Positions 1 through 5,508 of a stretch of 7,889 bases of DNA are shown one piece after another (positions within the stretch are counted from its first letter, which is position 1; each line of letters starts with the position of its first letter). The notes beneath the pieces are model-generated. The model ran no database searches and was not told the DNA's origin. It saw only the letters and a program-made list of their open reading frames with translations. The DNA lies in NCBI GenBank assembly GCA_026985785.1, contig JALSPT010000211.1, forward strand, positions 1 through 7,889. Direction: 5' to 3'. The translations under genes were made by a program, and so were the position numbers. This DNA comes from Anaerolineales bacterium. GTDB taxonomy: Bacteria > Chloroflexota > Anaerolineae > Anaerolineales > DRMV01.

Positions 1-28
1 GAAGGATGGCGTATTGGCCGGTGGGGAA

Positions 29-364
29 TCAGGCTTCGAAGGCGTCGAGAGCCTCGACCACTGGGGTGAGGTACATCAGAGCCGGACCGCCGTGCATCAG
101 GACGGCCTGGAAGGCGGCTTCCATGACCTCGTCACGGGTGGCGCCCGCATCCAGTGCCCCTTTGACGTGCAATGCGATGCACCATTCACACTGGGCGGCG
201 ACTGCCAGCGCAACGTTGACCAGTTCCTTGTGTTTGGCGTCCATCGCGGGCCCGCTTTGGGCGGCCTTCATGAAGTGGAGAAAGGCCCTGGTCTCGCTGG
301 GGTATTGTTCCATCAGGCGCTCGATGAGGGCGTTGGTTTGTTCCAACCGATCTTTGGCGCTCAT
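29..364 (-). CDS. AhpD-like carboxymuconolactone decarboxylase family protein
   Basis: Small cytoplasmic all-helical protein of 111 residues, a normal length for single-domain members of the carboxymuconolactone decarboxylase/AhpD fold. It has the redox motif C59-E-W-C62 followed by H66, with E47 twelve residues before the first cysteine. This Glu-12-Cys-3-Cys-4-His spacing matches the AhpD proton-relay site as I remember it from M. tuberculosis (E118, C130, C133, H137), although the residue between the cysteines is Trp here instead of His. The relatives usually act as thiol peroxidase-type or disulfide reductase proteins in oxidative stress. A true decarboxylase lacks this cysteine pair, so a thiol redox role is favoured. 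The substrate and reducing partner cannot be read from sequence. The ATG at 364 is supported by AAAGGAG seven bases upstream. It lies 109 bases downstream of queA on the same strand and probably has its own promoter under a palindromic operator. The family call is firm; the physiological role is open. Confidence 0.9.
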   Translation of the reverse strand: MSAKDRLEQTNALIERLMEQYPSETRAFLHFMKAAQSGPAMDAKHKELVNVALAVAAQCEWCIALHVKGALDAGATRDEVMEAAFQAVLMHGGPALMYLTPVVEALDAFEA

Positions 365-371
365 GGCTCAA

Positions 372-378
372 CTCCTTT
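372..378 (-). promoter_or_regulatory. Ribosome binding site of the AhpD-like gene
   Basis: AAAGGAG on the minus strand, seven bases before the ATG at 364. It is a strong Shine-Dalgarno match and fixes the start codon. Confidence 0.75.
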
Positions 379-389
379 GGTGGATAAAT

Positions 390-418
390 TCTTTATTTGG
401 TTGTGAGAAATTTCTCAA
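390..418 (-). promoter_or_regulatory. Candidate promoter of the AhpD-like gene overlapped by a palindromic operator
   Basis: On the minus strand TTGAGA (413-418, five of six bases of the -35 consensus) is followed after 17 bases by TAAAGA (390-395, a weak -10). That would start transcription about 20 bases before the ATG. The -35 hexamer sits inside the palindrome TGAGAAATTTCTCA (404-417), a perfect 14-bp inverted repeat with no loop, which is the right position for a repressor site. The wider 18-mer TTGTGAGAAATTTCTCAA (401-418) agrees at 15 of 18 positions with a Rex-type consensus TTGTGAAATATTTCACAA as I recall it. MarR- or Rrf2-type regulators are equally possible. The palindrome is directly seen. 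The promoter assignment is inference, because the -10 is poor. Confidence 0.45.
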
Positions 419-473
419 TTACAGGATACACCCAATCTCCCCCCTGAAGATTAAACTGCTATAAGAATTTGGT

Positions 474-1496
474 TCACAAGATCAGCATGGCGTCGCCAAA
501 GGAGAAAAATCGGTACCCCTGGGCTTTGGCGACTTCGTAAGCGTGGAGGATTTGCTCGCGGCCGGCGAATGCGCTCACCAGCATCAACAGGGTAGAGCGA
601 GGGAGGTGGAAATTGGTCACCAGGGCATCCACGATCTGGAATTGGAAGCCGGGGAGGATGAAGAGGTCGGTGTCGCCCATCCAGGGCGAGATGCTTTCGC
701 CGGGGCGGGCATGGCGGGCGGCGGTTTCCAGGGTGCGGACGGTGGTGGTGCCGACGGCTACGATGCGCCCGCCGTGGGCGCGGGTCTGGTTGATGAGCGC
801 CGCGGTTTCGGGCGGCACGTGGCACCATTCGGTGTGGATTTTGTGCTGGCGGGGGTCGTCTTCTTTGACTGGCGCAAAGGTGTCGAGGCCGACGTGCAGA
901 GTGACGGTGGCAAAGGCGATCCCTGCGGCTTTCAGTTCGCGCAACAGGCGAGTGGTAAAGTGGAGCCCAGCGGTGGGTGCGGCGGCGGAGCCTGCTTCCT
1001 GCGCGAAGATGGTTTGGTAGCGTTCGGGGTTTTCCAGCGGGCGGTGGATGTAGGGCGGCAGGGGGATGTGCCCGATGCGTGCCAGGCTGTCGTCCAGGGG
1101 GCGGGAGAAGCGAATGCGGCGCAGCGGGCCTTCCAGCACGGCGACGATTTCGGCTTGCAGGCCGTCGTCCAGCACCAGTTGTCGCCCCGTTTTCATGCCG
1201 CGGCCGCGCACCATCGCTTGCCATACGCCGGGGGCTTCGCGGCGCAGCAGCAGGATTTCCGCCTTACCGCCGGTGTTTGCCTTGCGGGCAAACAGCCGCG
1301 CCGGGATCACGCGGGTGCGGTTGGCGACCAGCAGGTCGCCGGGGCGTAGAAAGCGCCCAATCTCGCGGAAGGTGGCGTGGGTGATGCGCCCGCTTTGCCG
1401 CTCGAGCACCATCAGCCGGGCGCTGTCGCGCGGTTCTACCGGCGCCTGGGCGATGAAGTGCTCCGGCAGGTCGTAGTCGAAATCATCGGTTCGCAT
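474..1496 (-). CDS. queA: QueA, S-adenosylmethionine:tRNA ribosyltransferase-isomerase
   Basis: Cytoplasmic enzyme of queuosine biosynthesis. It transfers and isomerises the ribosyl part of S-adenosylmethionine onto 7-aminomethyl-7-deazaguanine at the wobble position of GUN-anticodon tRNAs, giving epoxyqueuosine. At 340 residues it has the full family length (E. coli about 356). Family motifs appear in order: YDLPEHFIAQAP (8-19), GHIPLPPYI (142-150), ERYQTIFA (158-165), AAPTAGLHF (172-180), VTLHVGLDTF (198-207), AVGTTTVRTLE (247-257), TNFHLPRSTLLMLVSAFAG (294-312) and YRFFSFGDAM (328-337). No disruption is seen. The ATG at 1496 begins six bases after the stop of the FIST gene and has no good Shine-Dalgarno sequence, so translation is probably coupled to the upstream gene. 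No other queuosine pathway gene (tgt, queG, queC-F) lies in the window. Product call is essentially certain. Confidence 0.97.
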   Translation of the reverse strand: MRTDDFDYDLPEHFIAQAPVEPRDSARLMVLERQSGRITHATFREIGRFLRPGDLLVANRTRVIPARLFARKANTGGKAEILLLRREAPGVWQAMVRGRGMKTGRQLVLDDGLQAEIVAVLEGPLRRIRFSRPLDDSLARIGHIPLPPYIHRPLENPERYQTIFAQEAGSAAAPTAGLHFTTRLLRELKAAGIAFATVTLHVGLDTFAPVKEDDPRQHKIHTEWCHVPPETAALINQTRAHGGRIVAVGTTTVRTLETAARHARPGESISPWMGDTDLFILPGFQFQIVDALVTNFHLPRSTLLMLVSAFAGREQILHAYEVAKAQGYRFFSFGDAMLIL

Positions 1497-1502
1497 GGCG
1501 GG

Positions 1503-2639
1503 TCAGAAGGCATCGGCCAGAAGCGCCACCACGATGTGGTTGTGCAGCAGGCGGGTGGGGGTGTCGGTGGTAGGGCGCAGGATTTGGCCATAGGTGTACA
1601 CGCCCACCAGGGGCACTTCCGTGCCCAGCAGGCGTCGGAGCCGTTGCGCCACCTTTTCTTCGTGGGAGGCAAAGAGGTGGTACCAGGAAGCGTCTATCAT
1701 CGCCAGGGCCAGCAGGGGCGGTTTTCCATCGAGTGCCCGCAAGGCCTGGGTTGCGGCGTCTTCTGCGCTTTGAAGGGCGTCTTCTTCTTCTCCCACCATC
1801 CAGTACGCCCGTTGCCCCCGCCGGATCGGCGAGGTCATGCGCAAACTGCCGTCCGTTTCGACGTGCAGCGGGGCGCGGATTTCCCACGAGCCATCTTCCT
1901 GGCGGATGCCCAGAGGGTAAAGGCGCACCAGTTCCCGTAGGGGGGCGTAGGGCCATTGGCGAGCCGGTTGGTGGAACACGCTTGCCAGTTCTTCCGAAGC
2001 GGGGTGGCCGTTGAGCGCGGCGACCCATTCGCCGCGGCTTTCGGTGATGTCGACCCACAGGCCGCTGGAGCGCCAGCCGGTGCCCCAGCCGAGGCCCACT
2101 TTTAGCCCTTTCACCCATGCCAGGGCGGCGCCGCCGTCGCCAGCAGCACGACCGCCGACCAGCGTAGGCCGCCCGACCCGAAAACGACCGCCCACCAGGC
2201 CACCGAGCGTGAGCGTGTTGGTGGTATCCAGGAGAGCGAGCCACCGTTTGAGGCGGGATTGCATGGCTTCGATGAGAGCCAAGGTGAGGCCGTCCTGCCA
2301 GGATGGGGCGGCGTTGGCGAATGCCCCCGCTGCGGGGAGGCGCTCGAAGCGAGCGCCGCGGGCTTCTACGCCTTCGCCACCCAATACGACCAGCACCATG
2401 CCGGGGCCGGGGTGCCCCTCCGCGTTCCAGACGTATCGCACCGTGCTCCCCCAGATGGTGATGTCGCCCAGCAGCACCTGAAGCGCCTTGACGGCGTCGG
2501 CGAGGTTGTATTCGGCGGTAGCCCACAGGAAGGCTGCCGAGGGCTCCACATCCAGGCGGCGTAGGGCACGATGCGCCAGGCGGACGCTGAGTTCCCGCCC
2601 CAGGCTTCCTACGCCGTATTCGCTCACGATTTGCAGCAT
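1503..2639 (-). CDS. Stand-alone FIST N/FIST C domain protein
   Basis: A 378-residue protein that reads as a FIST (F-box and intracellular signal transduction) sensory module with no attached output domain. The N-terminal part (about 35-215) has the alternating strands and glycine-rich stretches of FIST N, including WGSTVRYV (63-70) after a hydrophobic strand, and LVGGRAAGDGG (160-170), which resembles the family GGGAAGD segment. The C-terminal part (about 235-375) follows FIST C closely: YPLGI (241-245), IRAPLHVETDGSLRMTSPI (254-272), DALQSAEDAATQAL (287-300), then VPLVGVYTYGQI (342-353) and LLHNHIVVALL (364-374). FIST domains are predicted to bind small ligands, possibly amino acids, and are usually fused to signalling modules. 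Here there is no kinase, cyclase or methyl-accepting region, no signal peptide and no membrane segment, so a cytoplasmic location is likely. The ATG at 2639 has GAGAGGAG five bases upstream. The gene leads the queA transcript. Family call from conserved wording only; ligand and function unknown. Confidence 0.82.
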   Translation of the reverse strand: MLQIVSEYGVGSLGRELSVRLAHRALRRLDVEPSAAFLWATAEYNLADAVKALQVLLGDITIWGSTVRYVWNAEGHPGPGMVLVVLGGEGVEARGARFERLPAAGAFANAAPSWQDGLTLALIEAMQSRLKRWLALLDTTNTLTLGGLVGGRFRVGRPTLVGGRAAGDGGAALAWVKGLKVGLGWGTGWRSSGLWVDITESRGEWVAALNGHPASEELASVFHQPARQWPYAPLRELVRLYPLGIRQEDGSWEIRAPLHVETDGSLRMTSPIRRGQRAYWMVGEEEDALQSAEDAATQALRALDGKPPLLALAMIDASWYHLFASHEEKVAQRLRRLLGTEVPLVGVYTYGQILRPTTDTPTRLLHNHIVVALLADAF

Positions 2640-2644
2640 AATGG

Positions 2645-2652
2645 CTCCTCTC
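2645..2652 (-). promoter_or_regulatory. Ribosome binding site of the FIST gene
   Basis: GAGAGGAG on the minus strand, five bases before the ATG at 2639. It decides the start. I see no convincing -35/-10 pair just upstream. TTGCCA (2792-2797) with TACAAG (2767-2772) is the best pair, but the 19-base spacing is poor. Confidence 0.7.
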
Positions 2653-2860
2653 AGCGCAAGGTGGATGGCATCACGGGGGAGTGTATCCCCTCTTTGTGCA
2701 TTGTTTCGAGCAGGTTTGCGGTCGTTCCCGTCGGCGAGGTCATTTTGCGAACGGTTCGCCCCTTTTCTTGTACCGAGTTTTACCCATATTTTGGCAACGG
2801 TGGCCGTCGGCTATCCGAGGCTTTGCGGGCACAAGCATTTCGTCTTCCTACGGTGCAAGC

Positions 2861-2910
2861 GCCCCCTCCTCGCCCTTGGGGAGAGGAGGGGGATGGGGGG
2901 AGGTGAGGGC
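2861..2910 (-). repeat. GC-rich hairpin repeat, copy 1 (minus orientation)
   Basis: CCCCCTCCTC (2862-2871) pairs perfectly with GAGGAGGGGG (2883-2892) across an 11-base loop. It is followed by a G-rich tail ending GGTGAGGGC (2902-2910). Read on the minus strand it has the order CCCTCACC, C-rich spacer, CCCCTCCTCTCC, hairpin, the same order as copy 2 on the plus strand. No T-run follows it, so it is a dispersed palindromic repeat more than a terminator. Confidence 0.75.
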
Positions 2911-2934
2911 GTTATCGGCACCTTTGGCGTATTT

Positions 2935-2977
2935 GCCCTCACCCCCGGCCCCTCTCCCAGCGGGAGAGGGGAGCGCT
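2935..2977 (+). repeat. GC-rich hairpin repeat, copy 2 (plus orientation)
   Basis: GCCCTCACC (2935-2943) leads into CCCCTCTCCC (2949-2958), a three-base loop AGC, and GGGAGAGGGG (2962-2971), a perfect ten-base stem. Translated on the plus strand it gives LTPGPSPSGRGE, a peptide string familiar from spurious ORFs over dispersed repeats in many bacterial genomes. The first nine bases are the exact reverse complement of the end of copy 1, so the two copies form a larger inverted repeat around a 24-base spacer (2911-2934). Confidence 0.78.
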
Positions 2978-3109
2978 GCCGCTCTGCAAGGGAGCAATGG
3001 GGAACCATTTTGGGGCTTGTTTTCTCATTTCGTACACTTTACATCGTTGTCTGCGACTTATGGGTAAAAGTAAGTCTCTTGTAAGGGAGGCGCGATGGTG
3101 CTGTGATGT

Positions 3110-3134
3110 GCCACCAGGTGGCGTAAGTATACCA
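3110..3134 (-). promoter_or_regulatory. Possible extended -10 promoter beside a palindrome
   Basis: On the minus strand TGGTATACT (3126-3134) fits an extended -10 box (TGn plus TATACT, five of six bases). The expected start near 3119 falls inside the 13-base palindrome GCCACCAGGTGGC (3110-3122). There is no good -35. A transcript from here would run through the repeat pair toward the FIST gene, giving either a leader of about 480 bases or a separate small RNA. The motifs are seen; promoter function is inference. Confidence 0.3.
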
Positions 3135-3146
3135 TTTCAGCACGGC

Positions 3147-3164
3147 AAAAGGCGCGAGCCTTTT
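3147..3164 (-). terminator. Likely terminator downstream of rnhB
   Basis: AAAAGGC and GCCTTTT form a perfect seven-base stem with a four-base loop. On the minus strand it ends in four T residues, and by symmetry it could also act on the plus strand. It lies about 65 bases beyond the rnhB stop codon. The stem is short with a short T-run, so strength is moderate at best. Confidence 0.5.
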
Positions 3165-3227
3165 CGGTGGCCTGGGGCGCATGTGGCCTGCCACGGGAGC
3201 AATGTGAGCGCCTTGAGTGATGGGGGG

Positions 3228-3842
3228 TTACCCTCGACAGCGGAATGAGTGGCGATGCTGCGGAGAAAGGCCGTGGCGTGCGATGGCCTCTCGGTGGGCT
3301 GGGGTGCCGTACCCTTTGTGGCGGGCGAGGCCATATTGCGGGAGCCACTTGTCCAGGCGGCGCATCAGGGCGTCACGGTGGGTTTTGGCCAACACGGAAG
3401 CCGCGGCGATGGTGAGGACGTCTCGGTCGCCTTTTACCAAGGCCATCTGGGGCAAAGTGCAGAGGGGAAGGCGCAGGTAATCCAGGAGCAGGAATTCGGG
3501 AAACGGCATCAGGCGTTGCAAGGCGCGTTGGGCTGCCAGGTGTACCGCCGGTAAAATCCCGAGCGCATCGATTTCCGCTGGGGTAGCATAGCCCACAGCC
3601 CACGCGACGGCGATTTCTTGGATTTTGCCCGCCCAATGTTCCCGCTCGCGAGGCGACATCAACTTGGAATCCCGCACGCCGGCGAGCGCGGTGGCATCCA
3701 CCTCCGGCGGCAGGATCACCGCTGCGGCTGCCACCGGGCCGGCCAACGCCCCCCGCCCGGCTTCATCCACGCCTGCCACCCACCGAATTCCCGCCGCCCA
3801 CAACGCCTGTTCGTAGCGCAGATTAGGCCTCGGTCGGGTCAT
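3228..3842 (-). CDS. rnhB: Ribonuclease HII
   Basis: Cytoplasmic endonuclease that cuts the RNA strand of RNA/DNA hybrids and nicks DNA at misincorporated ribonucleotides, starting ribonucleotide excision repair. At 204 residues it is typical for bacterial RNase HII. The metal-binding carboxylates are all visible: D26 and E27 in GVDEAGRG (24-31), D58 in RDSK (57-60), and D121 in LLLDYL (118-123). The residue after the fourth aspartate is Tyr where Gly is usual in E. coli, a small variation. The downstream ALVKGD, AASVLAK and QYGLARHKGYGTP segments are classic for the family. The ATG at 3842 lies inside the end of the glycosyltransferase gene (20-base overlap), with only a G-rich weak Shine-Dalgarno sequence, so expression is probably translationally coupled. 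It is the last gene of a three-gene operon. Product call is firm. Confidence 0.97.
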   Translation of the reverse strand: MTRPRPNLRYEQALWAAGIRWVAGVDEAGRGALAGPVAAAAVILPPEVDATALAGVRDSKLMSPREREHWAGKIQEIAVAWAVGYATPAEIDALGILPAVHLAAQRALQRLMPFPEFLLLDYLRLPLCTLPQMALVKGDRDVLTIAAASVLAKTHRDALMRRLDKWLPQYGLARHKGYGTPAHREAIARHGLSPQHRHSFRCRG

Positions 3843-4554
3843 AGCGCCCCCGCCATGCGTTCCACCGAATGGTCAGCAGGTCGATCCCCATCCGTAAGGA
3901 ATCTTGCACCAACCGCACCCGGCTATCGGGGTCGAAATACCACGTGATGGGCACTTCGACGATGCGATACCCCCTGCGGCGGGCGATGAACAATACTTCG
4001 ACGTCAAACGACATGCCTGGGAGGGTTTGATACCGAAAGACATCCTCGGCCACTGCAGCGCGAAAGCATTTGAAGCCGCACTGTGTATCCTGAAAACCCG
4101 GTAGTGCCATCAGGCGCACCATCCAATTGAAAACCCGTCCAACCATATGGCGGTAACGCGGTTCCCCCACGCGGCGGGAGCCGGGCAGTTCCCGCGAGGC
4201 AATGGCAATATCAAAATCGGTCAATTGAGGCGGCAGAAAGCGCGGCAGTTCCTCTACCGGCATGGAGAGGTCGGCATCGCACAGAAAACGGTAGTCGCCC
4301 CGCGCTTCCAACATGCCGCGGCGGACGGCCAGCCCTTTGCCGCGTGCCGGTTCGTGGAAAACCCGTACCACATCTGGGTGGGCGCGCTGGTACTCCTGCG
4401 CCAGCGCCAAGGTGTCGTCCGAGGAGCCATTTTCCACGATGATTATCTCGGCTTCGTAGGGCTGCGCGGCCAAAAAAGGCAGCAGTTGCTCCATGGTGCC
4501 GGGCAGGCGGCGCGCTTCATTGTGGGCAGGAATGACAACCGACAAGAATGGCAT
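3823..4554 (-). CDS. Family 2 glycosyltransferase, dolichyl-phosphate glucose/mannose synthase type
   Basis: A 243-residue GT-A fold enzyme expected to transfer a sugar from a nucleotide sugar to a polyprenyl phosphate at the cytoplasmic face of the membrane. It opens with the nucleotide-binding strand SVVIPAHNE (5-13), then IIIVENGSSDDT (37-48), the metal-binding DAD (93-95) in CDADLSMP, and the RGKGLAVRRG loop (71-80). YRHMVGRVFNWMVRL (134-148), GFQDTQCGFKCFR (153-165) and SFDVEVLFIARRRGYRIVEV (182-201) are hallmark segments of the ALG5/dolichyl-phosphate beta-glucosyltransferase-like branch. There is no C-terminal membrane segment, so it is a soluble or peripheral form. In bacteria the lipid acceptor would be undecaprenyl or a similar phosphate; the sugar donor cannot be told from sequence. 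It starts six bases after the NERD-like gene, with TGAGGG overlapping that stop codon as ribosome binding site, and its end overlaps rnhB. Family call is firm; donor and acceptor are inferred. Confidence 0.92.
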   Translation of the reverse strand: MPFLSVVIPAHNEARRLPGTMEQLLPFLAAQPYEAEIIIVENGSSDDTLALAQEYQRAHPDVVRVFHEPARGKGLAVRRGMLEARGDYRFLCDADLSMPVEELPRFLPPQLTDFDIAIASRELPGSRRVGEPRYRHMVGRVFNWMVRLMALPGFQDTQCGFKCFRAAVAEDVFRYQTLPGMSFDVEVLFIARRRGYRIVEVPITWYFDPDSRVRLVQDSLRMGIDLLTIRWNAWRGRYDPTEA

Positions 4555-4560
4555 AGACCC

Positions 4561-5346
4561 TCACGTCGTGGTCATCAACACATACAGAATCGCACACATG
4601 GAAGTCAGCAACACCAGCGCCGCCAATACCCCCAGAATGGCCCATTGGCGGGGTGTGAAGTTGAGGTAGCGCTCGGCCTGGCGGATGGGTTTGGGCGGCG
4701 CGGTGGGTTTGCGGCGATGCTTTTTGGGGCGAGGCTGTTTCCCCAACGCCCCGGGGCTGAAGGCATCGGTCAAACGCATCAAATCCATGGGGGTGAGCAC
4801 CGCTTCGCCCTGGTTTTGTTGGGCAAAGTAGCGCTTCAGGCCATCCATCAAAAGCGGCTTGATGGCGGGGCGGACGGCGTCTACATCGGTGCCCGGATCG
4901 GCGAAGACGAACAAAGGCTGCACCTTGACCTGCTTCCCGCTTTGTTGGGTCAAAAAAGCCGTCAATCGCCGGGCTGTGTCTTGAACGACCTTGACCATGT
5001 TGACCTTGCCGGGGCGGTAACGCCGACTGTTGCGCTGCATCACCTCCCATTGGTCTTCGCGGATGCGGTAGAAGCCAGCCTTGGGCCAGACATGCAGCAA
5101 AAACACACCGGGAGGCCCTACCACGACCAACGGTAGGGGTTTCTCTTCGCCGGGCAACGTGAAGCCCCGAATGAGCGTAAAGCGGTTGTCCAACACGCCC
5201 TGCAGGATGGTAATGATCCGCTCTTCGGCCTGATAAGCCTGATACCAACCCCAACCATGTTTGAGCACAGCCCGTACACGGTCTTGCCAGGGCGCTTGTT
5301 TTTGGCCGCGACGTGGTTTGAGCGGCGAACGGTCGATGATTTTCAT
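4561..5346 (-). CDS. NERD-like domain protein with C-terminal membrane anchor
   Basis: A 261-residue protein that I recognise only by partial resemblance. Residues about 38-170 look like a NERD (nuclease-related) domain: AEERIITIL near 40-48, then the core hairpin LVVVGPPGVFLLHV (73-86), a Trp-containing strand (DQWEVM), and VVQDTARRLTAFL (120-132) ahead of a second strand pair ending PLFVFAD. In active NERD nucleases the core reads roughly G-E-I-D..VVGP.GVFVIEVK; here the Asp, Glu and Lys positions appear as P72, H85 and W87, so catalysis is doubtful. A Lys/Arg/Pro-rich linker (about 203-222) precedes a single hydrophobic segment (about 235-257), suggesting a tail-anchored protein with a cytoplasmic globular part. 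I chose the ATG at 5346 because GAGG lies six bases upstream; an ATG at 5352 adds two residues but touches that Shine-Dalgarno. First gene of the operon with GT2 and rnhB. Function unknown; a non-NERD fold cannot be excluded. Confidence 0.75.
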   Translation of the reverse strand: MKIIDRSPLKPRRGQKQAPWQDRVRAVLKHGWGWYQAYQAEERIITILQGVLDNRFTLIRGFTLPGEEKPLPLVVVGPPGVFLLHVWPKAGFYRIREDQWEVMQRNSRRYRPGKVNMVKVVQDTARRLTAFLTQQSGKQVKVQPLFVFADPGTDVDAVRPAIKPLLMDGLKRYFAQQNQGEAVLTPMDLMRLTDAFSPGALGKQPRPKKHRRKPTAPPKPIRQAERYLNFTPRQWAILGVLAALVLLTSMCAILYVLMTTT

Positions 5347-5352
5347 GGGCAT

Positions 5353-5356
5353 CCTC
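5353..5356 (-). promoter_or_regulatory. Ribosome binding site that decides the start of the NERD-like gene
   Basis: On the minus strand GCGAGG directly abuts the ATG at 5352 but stands six bases before the ATG at 5346. The spacing favours the second ATG. A potential hairpin (GCAAAAA 5357-5363 with TTTTTGC 5373-5379) sits immediately upstream in the leader. Confidence 0.5.
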
Positions 5357-5441
5357 GCAAAAAGCCTGGGGTTTTTTGCCTTTTTGGGGTGCGCGGTAGG
5401 CTGCGGCCAGCGTGTTTTTGCTTGGGCATGCTGGCGAAATT

Positions 5442-5450
5442 ATTATAGCA
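5442..5450 (-). promoter_or_regulatory. Extended -10 promoter for the NERD-like/GT2/rnhB operon
   Basis: TGCTATAAT on the minus strand is a perfect extended -10 element (TGn plus consensus TATAAT at 5442-5447). No good -35 lies 16-18 bases upstream, which extended -10 promoters can tolerate. The predicted start near 5435 gives a leader of about 85-90 bases to the ATG. Confidence 0.55.
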
Positions 5451-5474
5451 GACCGCCGGAGATAAAGAAACAGG

Positions 5475-5480
5475 TACAAT
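5475..5480 (+). promoter_or_regulatory. Candidate -10 box of dtd
   Basis: TACAAT (five of six consensus bases) lies about 28 bases before the dtd ATG, which suits a short leader. No recognisable -35 is present. It would fire divergently from the extended -10 element about 30 bases to its left. Confidence 0.35.
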
Positions 5481-5496
5481 AGAGCCAAAATCCAGC

Positions 5497-5503
5497 GAGG
5501 AGG
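5497..5503 (+). promoter_or_regulatory. Ribosome binding site of dtd
   Basis: GAGGAGG, five bases before the ATG at 5509, is a near-perfect Shine-Dalgarno sequence and fixes the start. Confidence 0.8.
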
Positions 5504-5508
5504 CAACC

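Larger units (their letters stand above)
2640..3227. other. 588-base intergenic region between rnhB and the FIST gene
   Basis: No convincing coding sequence or tRNA is visible on either strand. The region contains an odd-centred palindrome GCGAACGGTTCGC (2747-2759), two inverted copies of a GC-rich hairpin repeat (about 2861-2977), a short inverted repeat GACTTA/TAAGTC with a ten-base loop (3055-3076), a palindrome GCCACCAGGTGGC (3110-3122) next to a possible extended -10 box, and a terminator-like hairpin (3147-3164). Short open frames crossing it translate the repeats and lack ribosome binding sites, so I treat them as spurious. It probably combines the end of the rnhB transcript with the control region of FIST-queA. 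Confidence 0.7.

Noticed and set aside
421..473. Intrinsic terminator directly after queA
   Set aside because: Only a five-base AATCT/AGATT stem with a nine-base loop is present and no T-run follows. It is too weak to call.
543..1349. 268-codon plus-strand frame opposite queA
   Set aside because: queA on the other strand has every family motif. The antisense frame is Gly/Ala/Val-rich with no recognisable domain.
1483..2526. 347-codon minus-strand frame overlapping the FIST gene
   Set aside because: Its product is Arg/Pro/Gly-rich frame noise, while the alternative frame gives a coherent FIST protein with a good ribosome binding site.
2747..2759. GCGAACGGTTCGC as a possible LexA (SOS) box
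   Set aside because: The Gram-positive-type LexA site needs CGAAC and GTTCG separated by four bases. Here the half-sites are separated by one base and no SOS gene is adjacent.
2861..2977. Repeat hairpins as intrinsic terminators or as a CRISPR fragment
   Set aside because: No T-run follows either stem, and there is no series of direct repeats with unique spacers, only one inverted pair.
2681..3067. Short open frames crossing the repeat region, including one giving LTPGPSP-like peptides
   Set aside because: They translate dispersed hairpin repeats, lack ribosome binding sites, and disagree between frames. They are not credible genes.
4147..5136. 329-codon open frame on the plus strand
   Set aside because: It is antisense to the GT2 and NERD-like genes. 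Its translation is low-complexity, matches no family and has no ribosome binding site, so it is a shadow frame of GC-rich coding DNA.
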